Assembly: GCA_945957365.1 (NCBI GenBank)
Contig: CAMFKI010000028.1
Location: 1 to 42,501 of the forward strand
Length of the DNA stretch: 42,501 bases
Origin: an uncultured Alphaproteobacteria bacterium
GTDB lineage: Bacteria > Pseudomonadota > Alphaproteobacteria > Rhizobiales > Aestuariivirgaceae
Reading direction: 5' to 3'
In this document: piece after piece, positions 1 through 6,582 of the stretch
Position numbering within the stretch: position 1 is the stretch's first letter
Layout: the number at the start of each line of letters is the position of its first letter
Made by a program: the position numbers and the translations under genes
The notes under the pieces: generated by a model
Database searches by the model: none
Told to the model about the DNA's origin: nothing
Seen by the model: only the letters and a program-made list of their open reading frames with translations

Positions 1-297
1 CCGGAGAAGGCAGAAGGATTCATCAGGGAAGGTTTGACCCTCGAGGCTGCTCAACAGCGCCTGGCCGACGCCGCCCCGCCGGCCGATGCCGCCGGCGTCC
101 GGTCGACAGCTGCGGCGATTGTCACGGCCTGCGAAGCGGCAGGTGTCGACTACCTGGCCGGCAGCCTGATCGCCGCTAACCTTTCCCTGGACGAAGCTCG
201 CGCAAGAATCGAGACGGCTTTTGAGATCAGGCAGCTGTTTCAGCTCGGCGCCAAGACCGCGCCGTACGCGATCGACGCGGAGATGGCCAAGGCCTAA
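1..297 (+). CDS. C-terminal part of a phage-type ClpP-like / S49 prohead protease (5' end outside window)
   Basis: The reading frame is open from base 1 and ends at TAA 295-297, so only the last 98 codons are present and the catalytic domain is not visible. The visible part is two similar helical repeats, FIREGLTLEAAQQRL near the left edge and LIAANLSLDEARARI about 50 residues later. Such 'zone of about 15 residues, acidic, A/L-rich' repeats are typical of the tail of ClpP-related or S49 head maturation proteases of tailed phages, which process the capsid. In a phage the next genes would be decoration and major capsid proteins; here a TPR gene of different base composition follows instead. 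Family assignment rests on the tail alone and is moderate. Confidence 0.5.
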   Translation, partial: PEKAEGFIREGLTLEAAQQRLADAAPPADAAGVRSTAAAIVTACEAAGVDYLAGSLIAANLSLDEARARIETAFEIRQLFQLGAKTAPYAIDAEMAKA

Positions 298-340
298 GCA
301 GTCAAGTTTAATTTCTCATTTTTTACTGCCATCGCATCTG

Positions 341-1306
341 TTGCGTATTGCGAGAGACTATTACCACGACAAACAGTATAAGCACTGTTTGGAGTTCTGC
401 AGAAAAGCCTACGAAATGCGAGCGAGAATGACGGCCGATGCCAAGGTGGAGACGCTAAGGTTATTTGGATTGTCGGCAGCCCGGTTGGACGAGAGAAAGG
501 AACTCTCATTTGTTTTTGATGAACTTGCATCTATAAAAGCGAAAAACGCCACTCAAAAATTACACTTCCTGCGGGGATTTGCTGCGCGTCTGGCGGCCCG
601 TTGGGATGACGCGGAAGAAGAGTATCGAAAATCCCACAGGCTCAGTCCCACAAACATGAGTACCAATAGAGAACTCGCTTCAGTCTTTTTGATTCAGGGC
701 CGCCATGCCGACGCGGAAGGTTATGCACGTGCCGCCTACGAGCACGCGCCTAGCAATCCGTACCTGATCGATATGCTGGCCCGCACACTATCAGGAAAGG
801 CTAGTCAAGGTCTGCGAATTGACGAGCGAGAACTTGAAGACTTGATGGAACGACTCAAAAGGCACGGCAACGAACCTGGCTTGTCATTCTACGATATTAG
901 TCAAGCAGAGTATTTTCTTCGCAAGAGAAACTATGTTCAAGCAAAGAAGAGTATCGATTCAGCTATCGCCAAGACGCCAACACTTGTTTCATCTCATTTC
1001 TTGCGAGCAGAAATCAATCTCTTCTTGAATGCTATTGGGGAGGCGGAGCAGGACTTGGTTGAGGCTGGTCGATTGTTAGAGAAGGCTGGATTCGAGATAG
1101 AAGATGAAGTGCGATTTGCTGAGATTCAGGTAAAGATACATATAGATAAGCTTGAGTTCCAAGTTGCGAAGGAAAAGGCCGAAAGGTCTAATGTGCTTCG
1201 AGGGCACATTCAAAAGAGACTGCTCAAGGAAATCGCAAGAGCTGTTGGATTTGAGCCTCAAGGTGCGTCGGCTGAACTGAAGAAGTGGGCAAAAGATTTC
1301 CGGTAG
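341..1306 (+). CDS. TPR-repeat protein, probably 5'-truncated
   Basis: Repeated helix pairs of TPR type are visible, for example the segments around bases 580-690 (AARWDDAEEEYRKSHRLSP) and 690-790 (GRHADAEGYARAAYEHAPS), then a second helical block to the stop at 1304-1306. The frame is open upstream through base 221, but that part only reads out of frame through the phage protease gene. The first in-frame starts in its own sequence are TTG 341 and ATG 416, neither with a Shine-Dalgarno, so TTG 341 is a provisional choice. Base composition drops sharply near base 298 compared with its left neighbour. I infer the C-terminal repeat domain of a larger protein whose N-terminal part was lost at the junction; such TPR tails occur in many NTPases, including defence-type STAND proteins, but nothing here proves that. 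Confidence 0.5.
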   Translation: MRIARDYYHDKQYKHCLEFCRKAYEMRARMTADAKVETLRLFGLSAARLDERKELSFVFDELASIKAKNATQKLHFLRGFAARLAARWDDAEEEYRKSHRLSPTNMSTNRELASVFLIQGRHADAEGYARAAYEHAPSNPYLIDMLARTLSGKASQGLRIDERELEDLMERLKRHGNEPGLSFYDISQAEYFLRKRNYVQAKKSIDSAIAKTPTLVSSHFLRAEINLFLNAIGEAEQDLVEAGRLLEKAGFEIEDEVRFAEIQVKIHIDKLEFQVAKEKAERSNVLRGHIQKRLLKEIARAVGFEPQGASAELKKWAKDFR

Positions 1307-1405
1307 TCTTGGGCAATGATCGACGGCATGAAGGGCCGACGAGCGGGAGCGCCGGCTGAGGTTGGCCAGGGCGATGTGATTGAGTGATCGATGGGTGCAA
1401 ATGCT

Positions 1406-2092
1406 TCAGCCGGCAATCGGCCCACTTCCAATTGGCCCGCTTGCGATGGCGCCTCCATAAATTTTAGGAGGAGGTGGGGGCCGAATGACCTTCAGTGTTG
1501 AGGCAAGAAAGCCGGCAAACCCCCAAAGAAGACCCAGCCGCGTTACGACGTCTAGTTCCTCCTCACTCGCAGTGTCGAGCTGGCCGGCGGCGTTCCCAAA
1601 CAATTTGTTGAAAAACTGCTTATCGTTGTTTCGAACTCGGGTCTTAATAGCAGCTTCGCCGATTGTTAGAGGCAGATTGCTGACGTGGTGGGCGTAGTGG
1701 TGACGCACAGCCATAAGGCTCTCGATAAAGTCCAAGTGCTTCTCTTCAATCAGCTGTAGCGAACGGGCCAACCGGGCCTTCTTGCCAAACTTTGCCTCGG
1801 AGCGAATACAGTCAGCGAGTAGTTGAGCTTTGGCCAGGTCTTCTTGACCTCGACGGAGGCGGATGATCTCGGCTTCCAGAGCATCGTTCAAAATTGGCTC
1901 GATGGTGGTAGCCATCTTCATAACGACAATGAATCCTATATCGTCCAAGACGCCCGTCAGAGTACCTCTTGGCACCTTGAGATGGTCTTCCGCGGCGTCA
2001 AAGGTCGGGGTGACATGATCCCTTGCGACCTTATATGCCCTGCGCACTTGTTCATCGAACGGCACTTCAGTTGATACAGGCGGTTCGGACAT
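1406..2092 (-). CDS. HEPN-like hypothetical protein with a proline-rich tail
   Basis: A 228-residue mostly helical protein. The recognisable element is AVRHHYAHH at residues 128-136, which gives R130-x4-H135, the arrangement of the Rx4-6H motif of HEPN domains (RNases of toxin-antitoxin and defence systems) and close to the RNxYAH form seen in MltR-like and other HEPN relatives; here the usual Asn after Arg is His. The C-terminus is low-complexity (PPPPPK, then Gly/Pro/Ala/Ile). ATG 2092 is preferred to the in-frame TTG at 2098, although no strong ribosome site is seen. It lies on the same strand as the RHH / BrnA-like / HEPN cassette and follows a gene relic. HEPN membership is inferred from the motif and helical context only. 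Confidence 0.5.
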   Translation of the reverse strand: MSEPPVSTEVPFDEQVRRAYKVARDHVTPTFDAAEDHLKVPRGTLTGVLDDIGFIVVMKMATTIEPILNDALEAEIIRLRRGQEDLAKAQLLADCIRSEAKFGKKARLARSLQLIEEKHLDFIESLMAVRHHYAHHVSNLPLTIGEAAIKTRVRNNDKQFFNKLFGNAAGQLDTASEEELDVVTRLGLLWGFAGFLASTLKVIRPPPPPKIYGGAIASGPIGSGPIAG

Positions 2093-2390
2093 GGCCAAGT
2101 CCCGAAGGAAATTGTGAAGGGTACGCCAAGCTGTCTTCGCGCACGCAGAGAGTCAATGCCTTCGGCGAGGTGCGTGCGACGATGCCGGGCTCTGCCTTCT
2201 CCGCATCGCGGAGTTTGCGAGCTTCGTGTAAATCCTTTGGCTGCAGCACCTCAATGGCCTTGCAAGTTTCCGGACTGGAAACCTGACGGTTTCCGCCATG
2301 TTGCCCGATCTCGTTGCGTTCTTGCGCAGCATCATTTTCCTCGGCCAACCGCATCTCGGCACGGGCGCGGATAGCAAGAGCGTGCGTTAA
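2067..2390 (-). pseudogene. Relic of a phage/plasmid-borne accessory protein
   Basis: Directly after the TAG stop of the HEPN-like gene (2391-2393), and in the same frame, the sequence reads AIRARAEMRLAEENDAAQER, then an LHEARKLRDAEKAEPGIV block. From memory this resembles the middle and C-terminal part of a protein family common on alphaproteobacterial phage-like islands and plasmids (RAE-R-L-E then a KEIHEAR-RDAE-DPGIV block). The N-terminal half is absent, similarity fades after about base 2168 and the frame runs out at 2067, overlapping the next gene. There is no start codon before ATG 2354, which lies inside the conserved block. I read it as a truncated remnant left by a recombination event that abutted the HEPN gene; expression as a short peptide cannot be excluded. 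Confidence 0.4.
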
Positions 2391-2939
2391 CTAGGCGCTG
2401 CCCTCGTGGGGGTCAATTGTGAGGATGAGACCTAACGACGCCGTCACGCTATCTTCTGAGGTATCTGCGTGATGGATCACGAGCCCGAGAAATCCCCCAT
2501 CTTTCCGCGCCACGTTCAACTCTGCCGCAACGCTTTGCAGCTCGCTCGTGATCAGATCGATGTCAGCCGGAGATGGATATCGGCGGGGCGGATCATTGTC
2601 CTCTTGAAGAACGAGTTCGCCGGATTTGGTGTGGTACGTGATATCGTGAACGATGCGATTTCGTTTGTCGGCGGCATTTTCCGCCTGCAACAAGAGTTGG
2701 TCTAACTTCCGGAGGACGGCAGCGTCCATACCTCGATCGACGGCCGATTCCGCTACTCTTTTCCGGAGCCACTTGGCCGTTTTCTTCTTGGTTGCATCTC
2801 TGGACGCAGTAAGTTTCTCATCCCTCAACGTCTTAATCGTCAACCGCAAGACATAGTTCAGCATCTCATTTGCAATGACGAGTCGCCCCACCGATGCGAG
2901 GAGTTCAGCGTCTTTCGGTAGCGTGAGGATGTCAGCCAT
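2391..2939 (-). CDS. HEPN-like protein, candidate toxin of the RHH cassette
   Basis: A 182-residue, mainly helical protein with a canonical HEPN motif DKRNRIVHD: R93-N94-x3-H98, the RNxxxH form of Rx4-6H that forms the RNase site in HEPN toxins. Residues 40-62 are strongly basic (KKKTAKWLRKR), compatible with nucleic-acid contact. The ATG lies only 9 bases after the stop of the BrnA-like gene, which itself overlaps the RHH gene, so the three are probably one transcript. Gene order antitoxin-like, antitoxin-like, HEPN is what a toxin-antitoxin operon would show; this function is inferred. Alternative: a helical scaffold protein with a fortuitous motif. It ends exactly where the relic at 2067-2390 begins. 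Confidence 0.55.
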   Translation of the reverse strand: MADILTLPKDAELLASVGRLVIANEMLNYVLRLTIKTLRDEKLTASRDATKKKTAKWLRKRVAESAVDRGMDAAVLRKLDQLLLQAENAADKRNRIVHDITYHTKSGELVLQEDNDPPRRYPSPADIDLITSELQSVAAELNVARKDGGFLGLVIHHADTSEDSVTASLGLILTIDPHEGSA

Positions 2940-2948
2940 TCCCGCTGC

Positions 2949-3305
2949 TCACCGCTTCCTCGCCCTGGCCTCGATCTCAGCCACGAGAGCAGCGTGAAGA
3001 TCTGGCAGCGCCTCTCTCATAGGCTTGGCGTTCCGGATGTCCTCTTCGGTCCACTCTGGATTGTCGGACACCGCGTCCCAGTCCTCTTTCGTGTAACCGT
3101 GACCGGGCTCGAATTCCTTCTCGGTCGCTATGTGCGCAACAATGGCAGCATGCAGGTCGGGCAGCACCTCCTTGAAGGGTCGCGCGTTTCGGAGCTCCTC
3201 GTCGGAGGCCTCGGGGTTGTCCGGATCCTGGGCGATCTGCTTCTTGATGCGGGCCTCCTCGGCATCGGTCAGTGGCGTCAGCTGTAGCCGCTTGATCGAG
3301 GTCAC
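2949..3305 (-). CDS. Small acidic protein with a tandemly duplicated BrnA-like motif
   Basis: 118 residues containing the same motif twice: residues 27-55 (DPDNPEASDEELRNARPFKE, then VLPDLHAAI) and residues 80-107 (SDNPEWTEEDIRNAKPMREA, then LPDLHAAL). The DNPEWTEED-x4-A-P segment followed by ALP resembles the N-terminal toxin-wrapping region of BrnA-type antitoxins, which normally occurs once before an RHH domain. No RHH domain is present here; instead a separate RHH gene lies directly upstream. The GTG start overlaps the upstream TGA (GTGA), indicating translational coupling. Likely role: the neutralising half of a split antitoxin, or a small adaptor; this is inference. Confidence 0.6.
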   Translation of the reverse strand: MTSIKRLQLTPLTDAEEARIKKQIAQDPDNPEASDEELRNARPFKEVLPDLHAAIVAHIATEKEFEPGHGYTKEDWDAVSDNPEWTEEDIRNAKPMREALPDLHAALVAEIEARARKR

Positions 3306-3493
3306 GGTTTGCCTTTCGCCTTCAGCCCCAGCTCGACCAGGCGGCGGATGGCCTCGGGCCGACCGATCGGCTCTTTCATCTTCTCAATGTGTGCATCCAG
3401 AGCGGCGAGCTGCTCGGGCGTAAGCCGGACTGTGACGGCGGTTGAACCCACCGGTGGCCGGCCTCGCGATTTTCTGACGGCAGATATTGACAT
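3302..3493 (-). CDS. Ribbon-helix-helix (CopG/Arc-type) DNA-binding protein
   Basis: 63 residues. A short basic arm (KSRGRPP) is followed by TVRLTPEQLAALDAHI and then PIGRPEAIRRLVELGLKAK: the beta-strand, helix A and helix B of an RHH fold, ending with the usual S/PEAIRRLVE-LG signature. Such dimers bind operator DNA and commonly autoregulate toxin-antitoxin operons. It is the first gene of the leftward cassette, overlapping the next gene by GTGA. An inverted repeat covers its start codon, compatible with autorepression. Ribosome site is weak. Confidence 0.75.
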   Translation of the reverse strand: MSISAVRKSRGRPPVGSTAVTVRLTPEQLAALDAHIEKMKEPIGRPEAIRRLVELGLKAKGKP

Positions 3494-3511
3494 GATGAAT
3501 TTACAATGTCA
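3488..3511. promoter_or_regulatory. Inverted repeat over the RHH start codon, candidate operator
   Basis: TGACAT (3488-3493) and ATGTCA (3506-3511) form a 6-base inverted repeat with 12 bases between; a wider pair TTTTCTGAC (3470-3478) and GTCAGAAAA (3508-3516) flanks it. The site spans the ATG of the RHH gene and lies in the only divergent spacer of the cassette, where an RHH autorepressor would be expected to bind. Function is inferred. Confidence 0.35.
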
Positions 3512-3584
3512 GAAAATAGCAGGCCGGACAAGTGCGCGAACACTCGACCGGCCCTAACCCCAGCAACCTTGTAAGGAGGCCGCC

Positions 3585-4316
3585 ATGGCTGTTTTCCACG
3601 ATACCACCACCTTGCCTCAATTGCACCGCCGCAGCCTTCTGGCCGGCGCCGCGGGTGCCCTTGCCGCTGCCGCCGCCCCGGCCGCTGCGGTGGCCGCCAG
3701 GGCGCCTCAGGGCCTCCTAGACTGGCGAGCCGTGCGGCTGGAGCTGCTGGACGCCTATGAGGCCCGCAAGGCCGCCAACGAAGCCTATGACCGCGCCGTG
3801 ATGACAGCCGGCGACGTCCTGCCCCCGAAGACCGCCGCTCTTGTTCCATCGCCGAATAGGGAGCAGGGCCGCCCGTGGGACTGGCAATCGAGTGTAAGAT
3901 CCTTCAAACGCGACGCTGCCCAAGTGGATGCCTATTTTGACAAGGTCGCCGGCGAAGCCCGAGCGGCGGCCATGGCGCAAGATTGGCCCGCGGACCTGCT
4001 CGAGGATTTCTTCGCCGAAGGGGAGCGCCACCGGGCCGCGGCGCTTCGCACTGTGTGGCTGGCTTCTCCCGAACGACTCGCGCAATTCCGTGCCGCCACG
4101 GCCGATGCCGAGGAGGCCGCTGACGACGCCTATGTGCGGTATGACGTGATCGAGGCCACGGTGCGCGAACTGCCCATGTCCAATGCCGGATTCGTCGCGG
4201 TGAAGCTCATGGCACTGCGCCACCAGATTGACCCCGACGACGCGGGATATGCGCACGACCTGATTGAGGAAATGCTGTTGGACCTGGTGGGAGTGGACGA
4301 GCTGCAGGCAGCGTGA
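3585..4316 (+). CDS. Tat-signal hypothetical protein
   Basis: 243 residues. The N-terminus carries a twin arginine, HRRSLLAGAAGALAAAAAP (R15 R16 followed by an Ala-rich stretch to about residue 38), typical of a Tat-type signal, although the stretch is less hydrophobic than a standard h-region. The mature part is helical and charged without a domain I recognise. Start supported by AAGGAGG at 3573-3579, five bases before the ATG. Similar 'RRxLLAGAA' proteins of about 200 residues are common single genes on integrated elements of alphaproteobacteria. It is transcribed away from the RHH cassette. Confidence 0.6.
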   Translation: MAVFHDTTTLPQLHRRSLLAGAAGALAAAAAPAAAVAARAPQGLLDWRAVRLELLDAYEARKAANEAYDRAVMTAGDVLPPKTAALVPSPNREQGRPWDWQSSVRSFKRDAAQVDAYFDKVAGEARAAAMAQDWPADLLEDFFAEGERHRAAALRTVWLASPERLAQFRAATADAEEAADDAYVRYDVIEATVRELPMSNAGFVAVKLMALRHQIDPDDAGYAHDLIEEMLLDLVGVDELQAA

Positions 4317-4362
4317 GGGCGGTTCCCCGCCTGCCGGCGTCGGTGGGCGGGGCAATCTGCCT

Positions 4363-4542
4363 CTATCGAAGTCCCAAATGTGCCCGCACCTTGGCGGCAC
4401 TGCTTCCCACTGCTCTCACAGCCGCGCGCAGCTGAGCCTCGGAGACGCCCAGCTTCTTGGTCCAATAGGCGACCTCGTAGGGCTCGCTGAGGTTGATGAG
4501 GGAGCGATCGGGATCGCCGCGATTTTTCTTGTCGTCCGTCAT
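4363..4542 (-). CDS. DUF3606 family small protein
   Basis: 59 residues from ATG 4542: D-K-x-R-GDPDRSLINLSEPYEVAYW, then TKKLGVSEAQLRAAVRAVGS and an arginine-rich end. This is the complete DUF3606 pattern (R/INL-E-YEV-YWTKK-GVS-E-LR-AV-VG). AAAGGAA lies seven bases upstream of this ATG, so it is preferred to a frame extension reaching 4593. The family is small, widespread in alphaproteobacteria and of unknown function. It is the last gene before tRNA-Val. Confidence 0.8.
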   Translation of the reverse strand: MTDDKKNRGDPDRSLINLSEPYEVAYWTKKLGVSEAQLRAAVRAVGSSAAKVRAHLGLR

Positions 4543-4654
4543 GGGGACATTCCTTTCATTGACAAATGGGGTGCTGACACGGCGCTGACACAAACAGCAG
4601 GCACTTGCGGCGCAGATTCAACTCAACAATAAAGTTAATAAAATCAAATATTTA

Positions 4655-4730
<76 letters not shown>

Positions 4731-4773
4731 GCCGGGGCTGCATTAGCGCCCGGTGGCTCCACAATCAAGCCGA

Positions 4774-4809
4774 CAAAATACCCCGTGCGATTTCTGAGGG
4801 CGCACGGGG
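4774..4809 (-). terminator. Probable Rho-independent terminator of the glycine-rich protein gene
   Basis: CCCCGTGCG (4781-4789) pairs with CGCACGGGG (4801-4809), a 9-base stem with an 11-base loop. On the minus strand the stem is followed by TATTTTG, so it fits a leftward terminator for the gene ending at 4950, about 140 bases away. Confidence 0.5.
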
Positions 4810-4949
4810 CGAATGTGATTTGAGTGGTTCGAGAAACTAGCTCTGCGCTGTCGCCGTCTCCTCGCTGAGTTGCCACGCCCGAAACGCATTACACCCGCTA
4901 TGTATCGGTGATTCGGGGATATCTTCAAGCGTTGGCGATGACCATGCGG

Positions 4950-5678
4950 TCATTGGACGACTTTGCGGCAGAGCGTGACGAGGCCCGTGTCGTAGCGCGC
5001 GGGGCTGGCGAGAATGCTCCGGCAGGTGATCACCGTGTCACGGTCCTTGGTGTCGGCGCTCGCCAGGTTCAGGCCGGTGCTGCCGCCACCCGATCCGCTG
5101 CCGCTGCCGCCGGAGCCGCCGCCCCCGCCATTGCCTCCACCCGGATTGCCGCCGCCACCGCCGCCGTTGCCCGCGCCGCCACAGCCGCCGCCGACGGCGA
5201 CACAGGCGGACACCAGTTCAGCCCCGGTGAGAAGGCGCAGCTTGGCCTTGACGATGGCGAGCTGCTGATGACGGCTGGCGCCGCTGCAGCCCTTGCCGCC
5301 CACATTGATGCAGAGCGTGAGAAGCCTCCTGGGACTCAGGACCTCGGCCCTGACAGCGACGGTCTTTGCCGCTCCGGCGCGCGCCGCGGGCGAACTCAGG
5401 CTGGAAGCACCCAGATTGGCGTCGATCCGGGCGTCCACGACGTTGCCGGGGCGGGCTTCCGTGCCCACCGCCGCTGTGACGTTGGTCGTGCTGCCGACCT
5501 TGGCGCCAACCTGGGCGTTCAGGCCGCCCACATTGGCGTTCACGTGGGCGTCGGCAAGGCTGCCGCCACCGATTCCGGCCGTGCCGGACAGCAGGTCTCC
5601 TGCCGTCGAGATGTCGGGAAGAACCGTCGCTGTCAGTGCGAACAGAGCGGCGGATGTCATCAGGTGCATCAGGCGCAT
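4950..5678 (-). CDS. Secreted protein with a glycine/serine-rich linker
   Basis: 242 residues from ATG 5678, chosen because TGGAGGA stands just before it; in-frame ATGs at 5690 and 5699 lack this. An N-terminal hydrophobic stretch (SAALFALTATVLP) acts as signal peptide. The mature protein has an A/N/V-rich region with repeated DANLGA/NANVGG units, a cysteine-containing block (LCINVGGKGC), a second (SACVAVGGGCGG), about 45 residues of Gly/Ser/Asn linker and a third C-terminal block with CRSILAS and TLCRKVV. Cysteine pairs in each block suggest disulphides and an extracytoplasmic location. Not a family I recognise; the linker suggests two domains joined flexibly, possibly surface-exposed. Confidence 0.65.
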   Translation of the reverse strand: MRLMHLMTSAALFALTATVLPDISTAGDLLSGTAGIGGGSLADAHVNANVGGLNAQVGAKVGSTTNVTAAVGTEARPGNVVDARIDANLGASSLSSPAARAGAAKTVAVRAEVLSPRRLLTLCINVGGKGCSGASRHQQLAIVKAKLRLLTGAELVSACVAVGGGCGGAGNGGGGGGNPGGGNGGGGGSGGSGSGSGGGSTGLNLASADTKDRDTVITCRSILASPARYDTGLVTLCRKVVQ

Positions 5679-5785
5679 GTCGTCCTCCATACCGGTCATG
5701 AGTGCCGGTTCTGACAGGAAAACGAATCACGCCGCCGCTGGGTTCCCCTACGGCAACCCGCTGCGAATTCGGCGCATTACGGGCA

Positions 5786-6526
5786 TCAAAGTCGCGGGAA
5801 GACCTCGCGCCGGGCACGATCGAGCATGGCGGGATCGTCGATTTCGCACCACACCAGGTCCGGCATGCTCACCACGCCCATCGGGCTCTGCGGCAGCTGT
5901 TCGATCAGGCAGTCCTCGTAGTAGGCCATGGGCTGGGCGGCGATCTTGGCGGGTGCCGCCGCAGCGACCCGCCGCATCAGGTCCGCACCCACGCGCAGGA
6001 TCCCAACGTGTTCGCCCACCGGCGGATCGGGTTCATCCGCCAGCCGCTTCGACAGGCGGCGGAGTACCGGAAAGGGCTGGCCCGCGACGTCGTCCGCCCA
6101 GGCGTAATATTCGTCGCCCGAACCGGTGGTGCCCGAGACCAGTGCTGCGTTCTCCAGTCCGCTGTCGAGAAGTGCGGCCAGACCGCGGCCCTCGTAGACG
6201 ATGTCGGAATCGAGGATGAGGCAGGGGCCCTGCACCGCGTCGAGCGCCACGCTGAGGCTGACCAGCGAACCGCGATCGGCATAGCGCTCGTTGAACAGCG
6301 TGGTCACGAAGCCCGCGGAAGACTTCGCGAGGGCGTCATACATCTCGGCGCAGTGGCCCGTCACGATGACCGTGCGGTTGACACCGGCGGCCCTGATCAA
6401 GGACAGTGAGCGCTCGATCAGCGTGGTGTCTCGGAAGGGGATGAGGCCCTTGGGCGTGTCGCGGAACCCGTCACCGAGACGCATGCCGCGTCCGGCCGCC
6501 AGAATGATTGCAGTTGATACGGACAC
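5786..6526 (-). CDS. Nucleotidyltransferase (sugar-phosphate or phosphocholine cytidylyltransferase-like)
   Basis: 246 residues starting with GTG. The N-terminus AIILAAGRGMRLG (residues 6-18) with TPKGLIPF after it is the signature of NTP_transferase enzymes, which join NTP with a phosphorylated alcohol or sugar; CLILDSDIVY supplies the metal-binding aspartates. Length suits cytidylyltransferases such as LicC-type phosphocholine or inositol-phosphate enzymes rather than the longer hexose-phosphate ones. The gene is divergent, with 56 bases between, from a CDP-alcohol phosphatidyltransferase. The pair suggests this enzyme makes the CDP-alcohol or activated polar head used by its neighbour. Exact substrate cannot be read from sequence. 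Confidence 0.8.
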   Translation of the reverse strand: MSVSTAIILAAGRGMRLGDGFRDTPKGLIPFRDTTLIERSLSLIRAAGVNRTVIVTGHCAEMYDALAKSSAGFVTTLFNERYADRGSLVSLSVALDAVQGPCLILDSDIVYEGRGLAALLDSGLENAALVSGTTGSGDEYYAWADDVAGQPFPVLRRLSKRLADEPDPPVGEHVGILRVGADLMRRVAAAAPAKIAAQPMAYYEDCLIEQLPQSPMGVVSMPDLVWCEIDDPAMLDRARREVFPRL

Positions 6527-6582
6527 GGCCGGACTCTCTAAACATTATTTACGCAACATCGCCTTAACGGATTCGCCCGGTC

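Noticed and set aside
1258..1458. A short leftward frame across the end of the TPR gene
   Set aside because: Overlaps the ends of two better-supported genes and shows no motif.
5050..5200. GCC-rich short repeats that look like a tandem array
   Set aside because: They encode the Gly/Ser linker of the secreted protein; there are no regular spacers, so it is not a CRISPR array.
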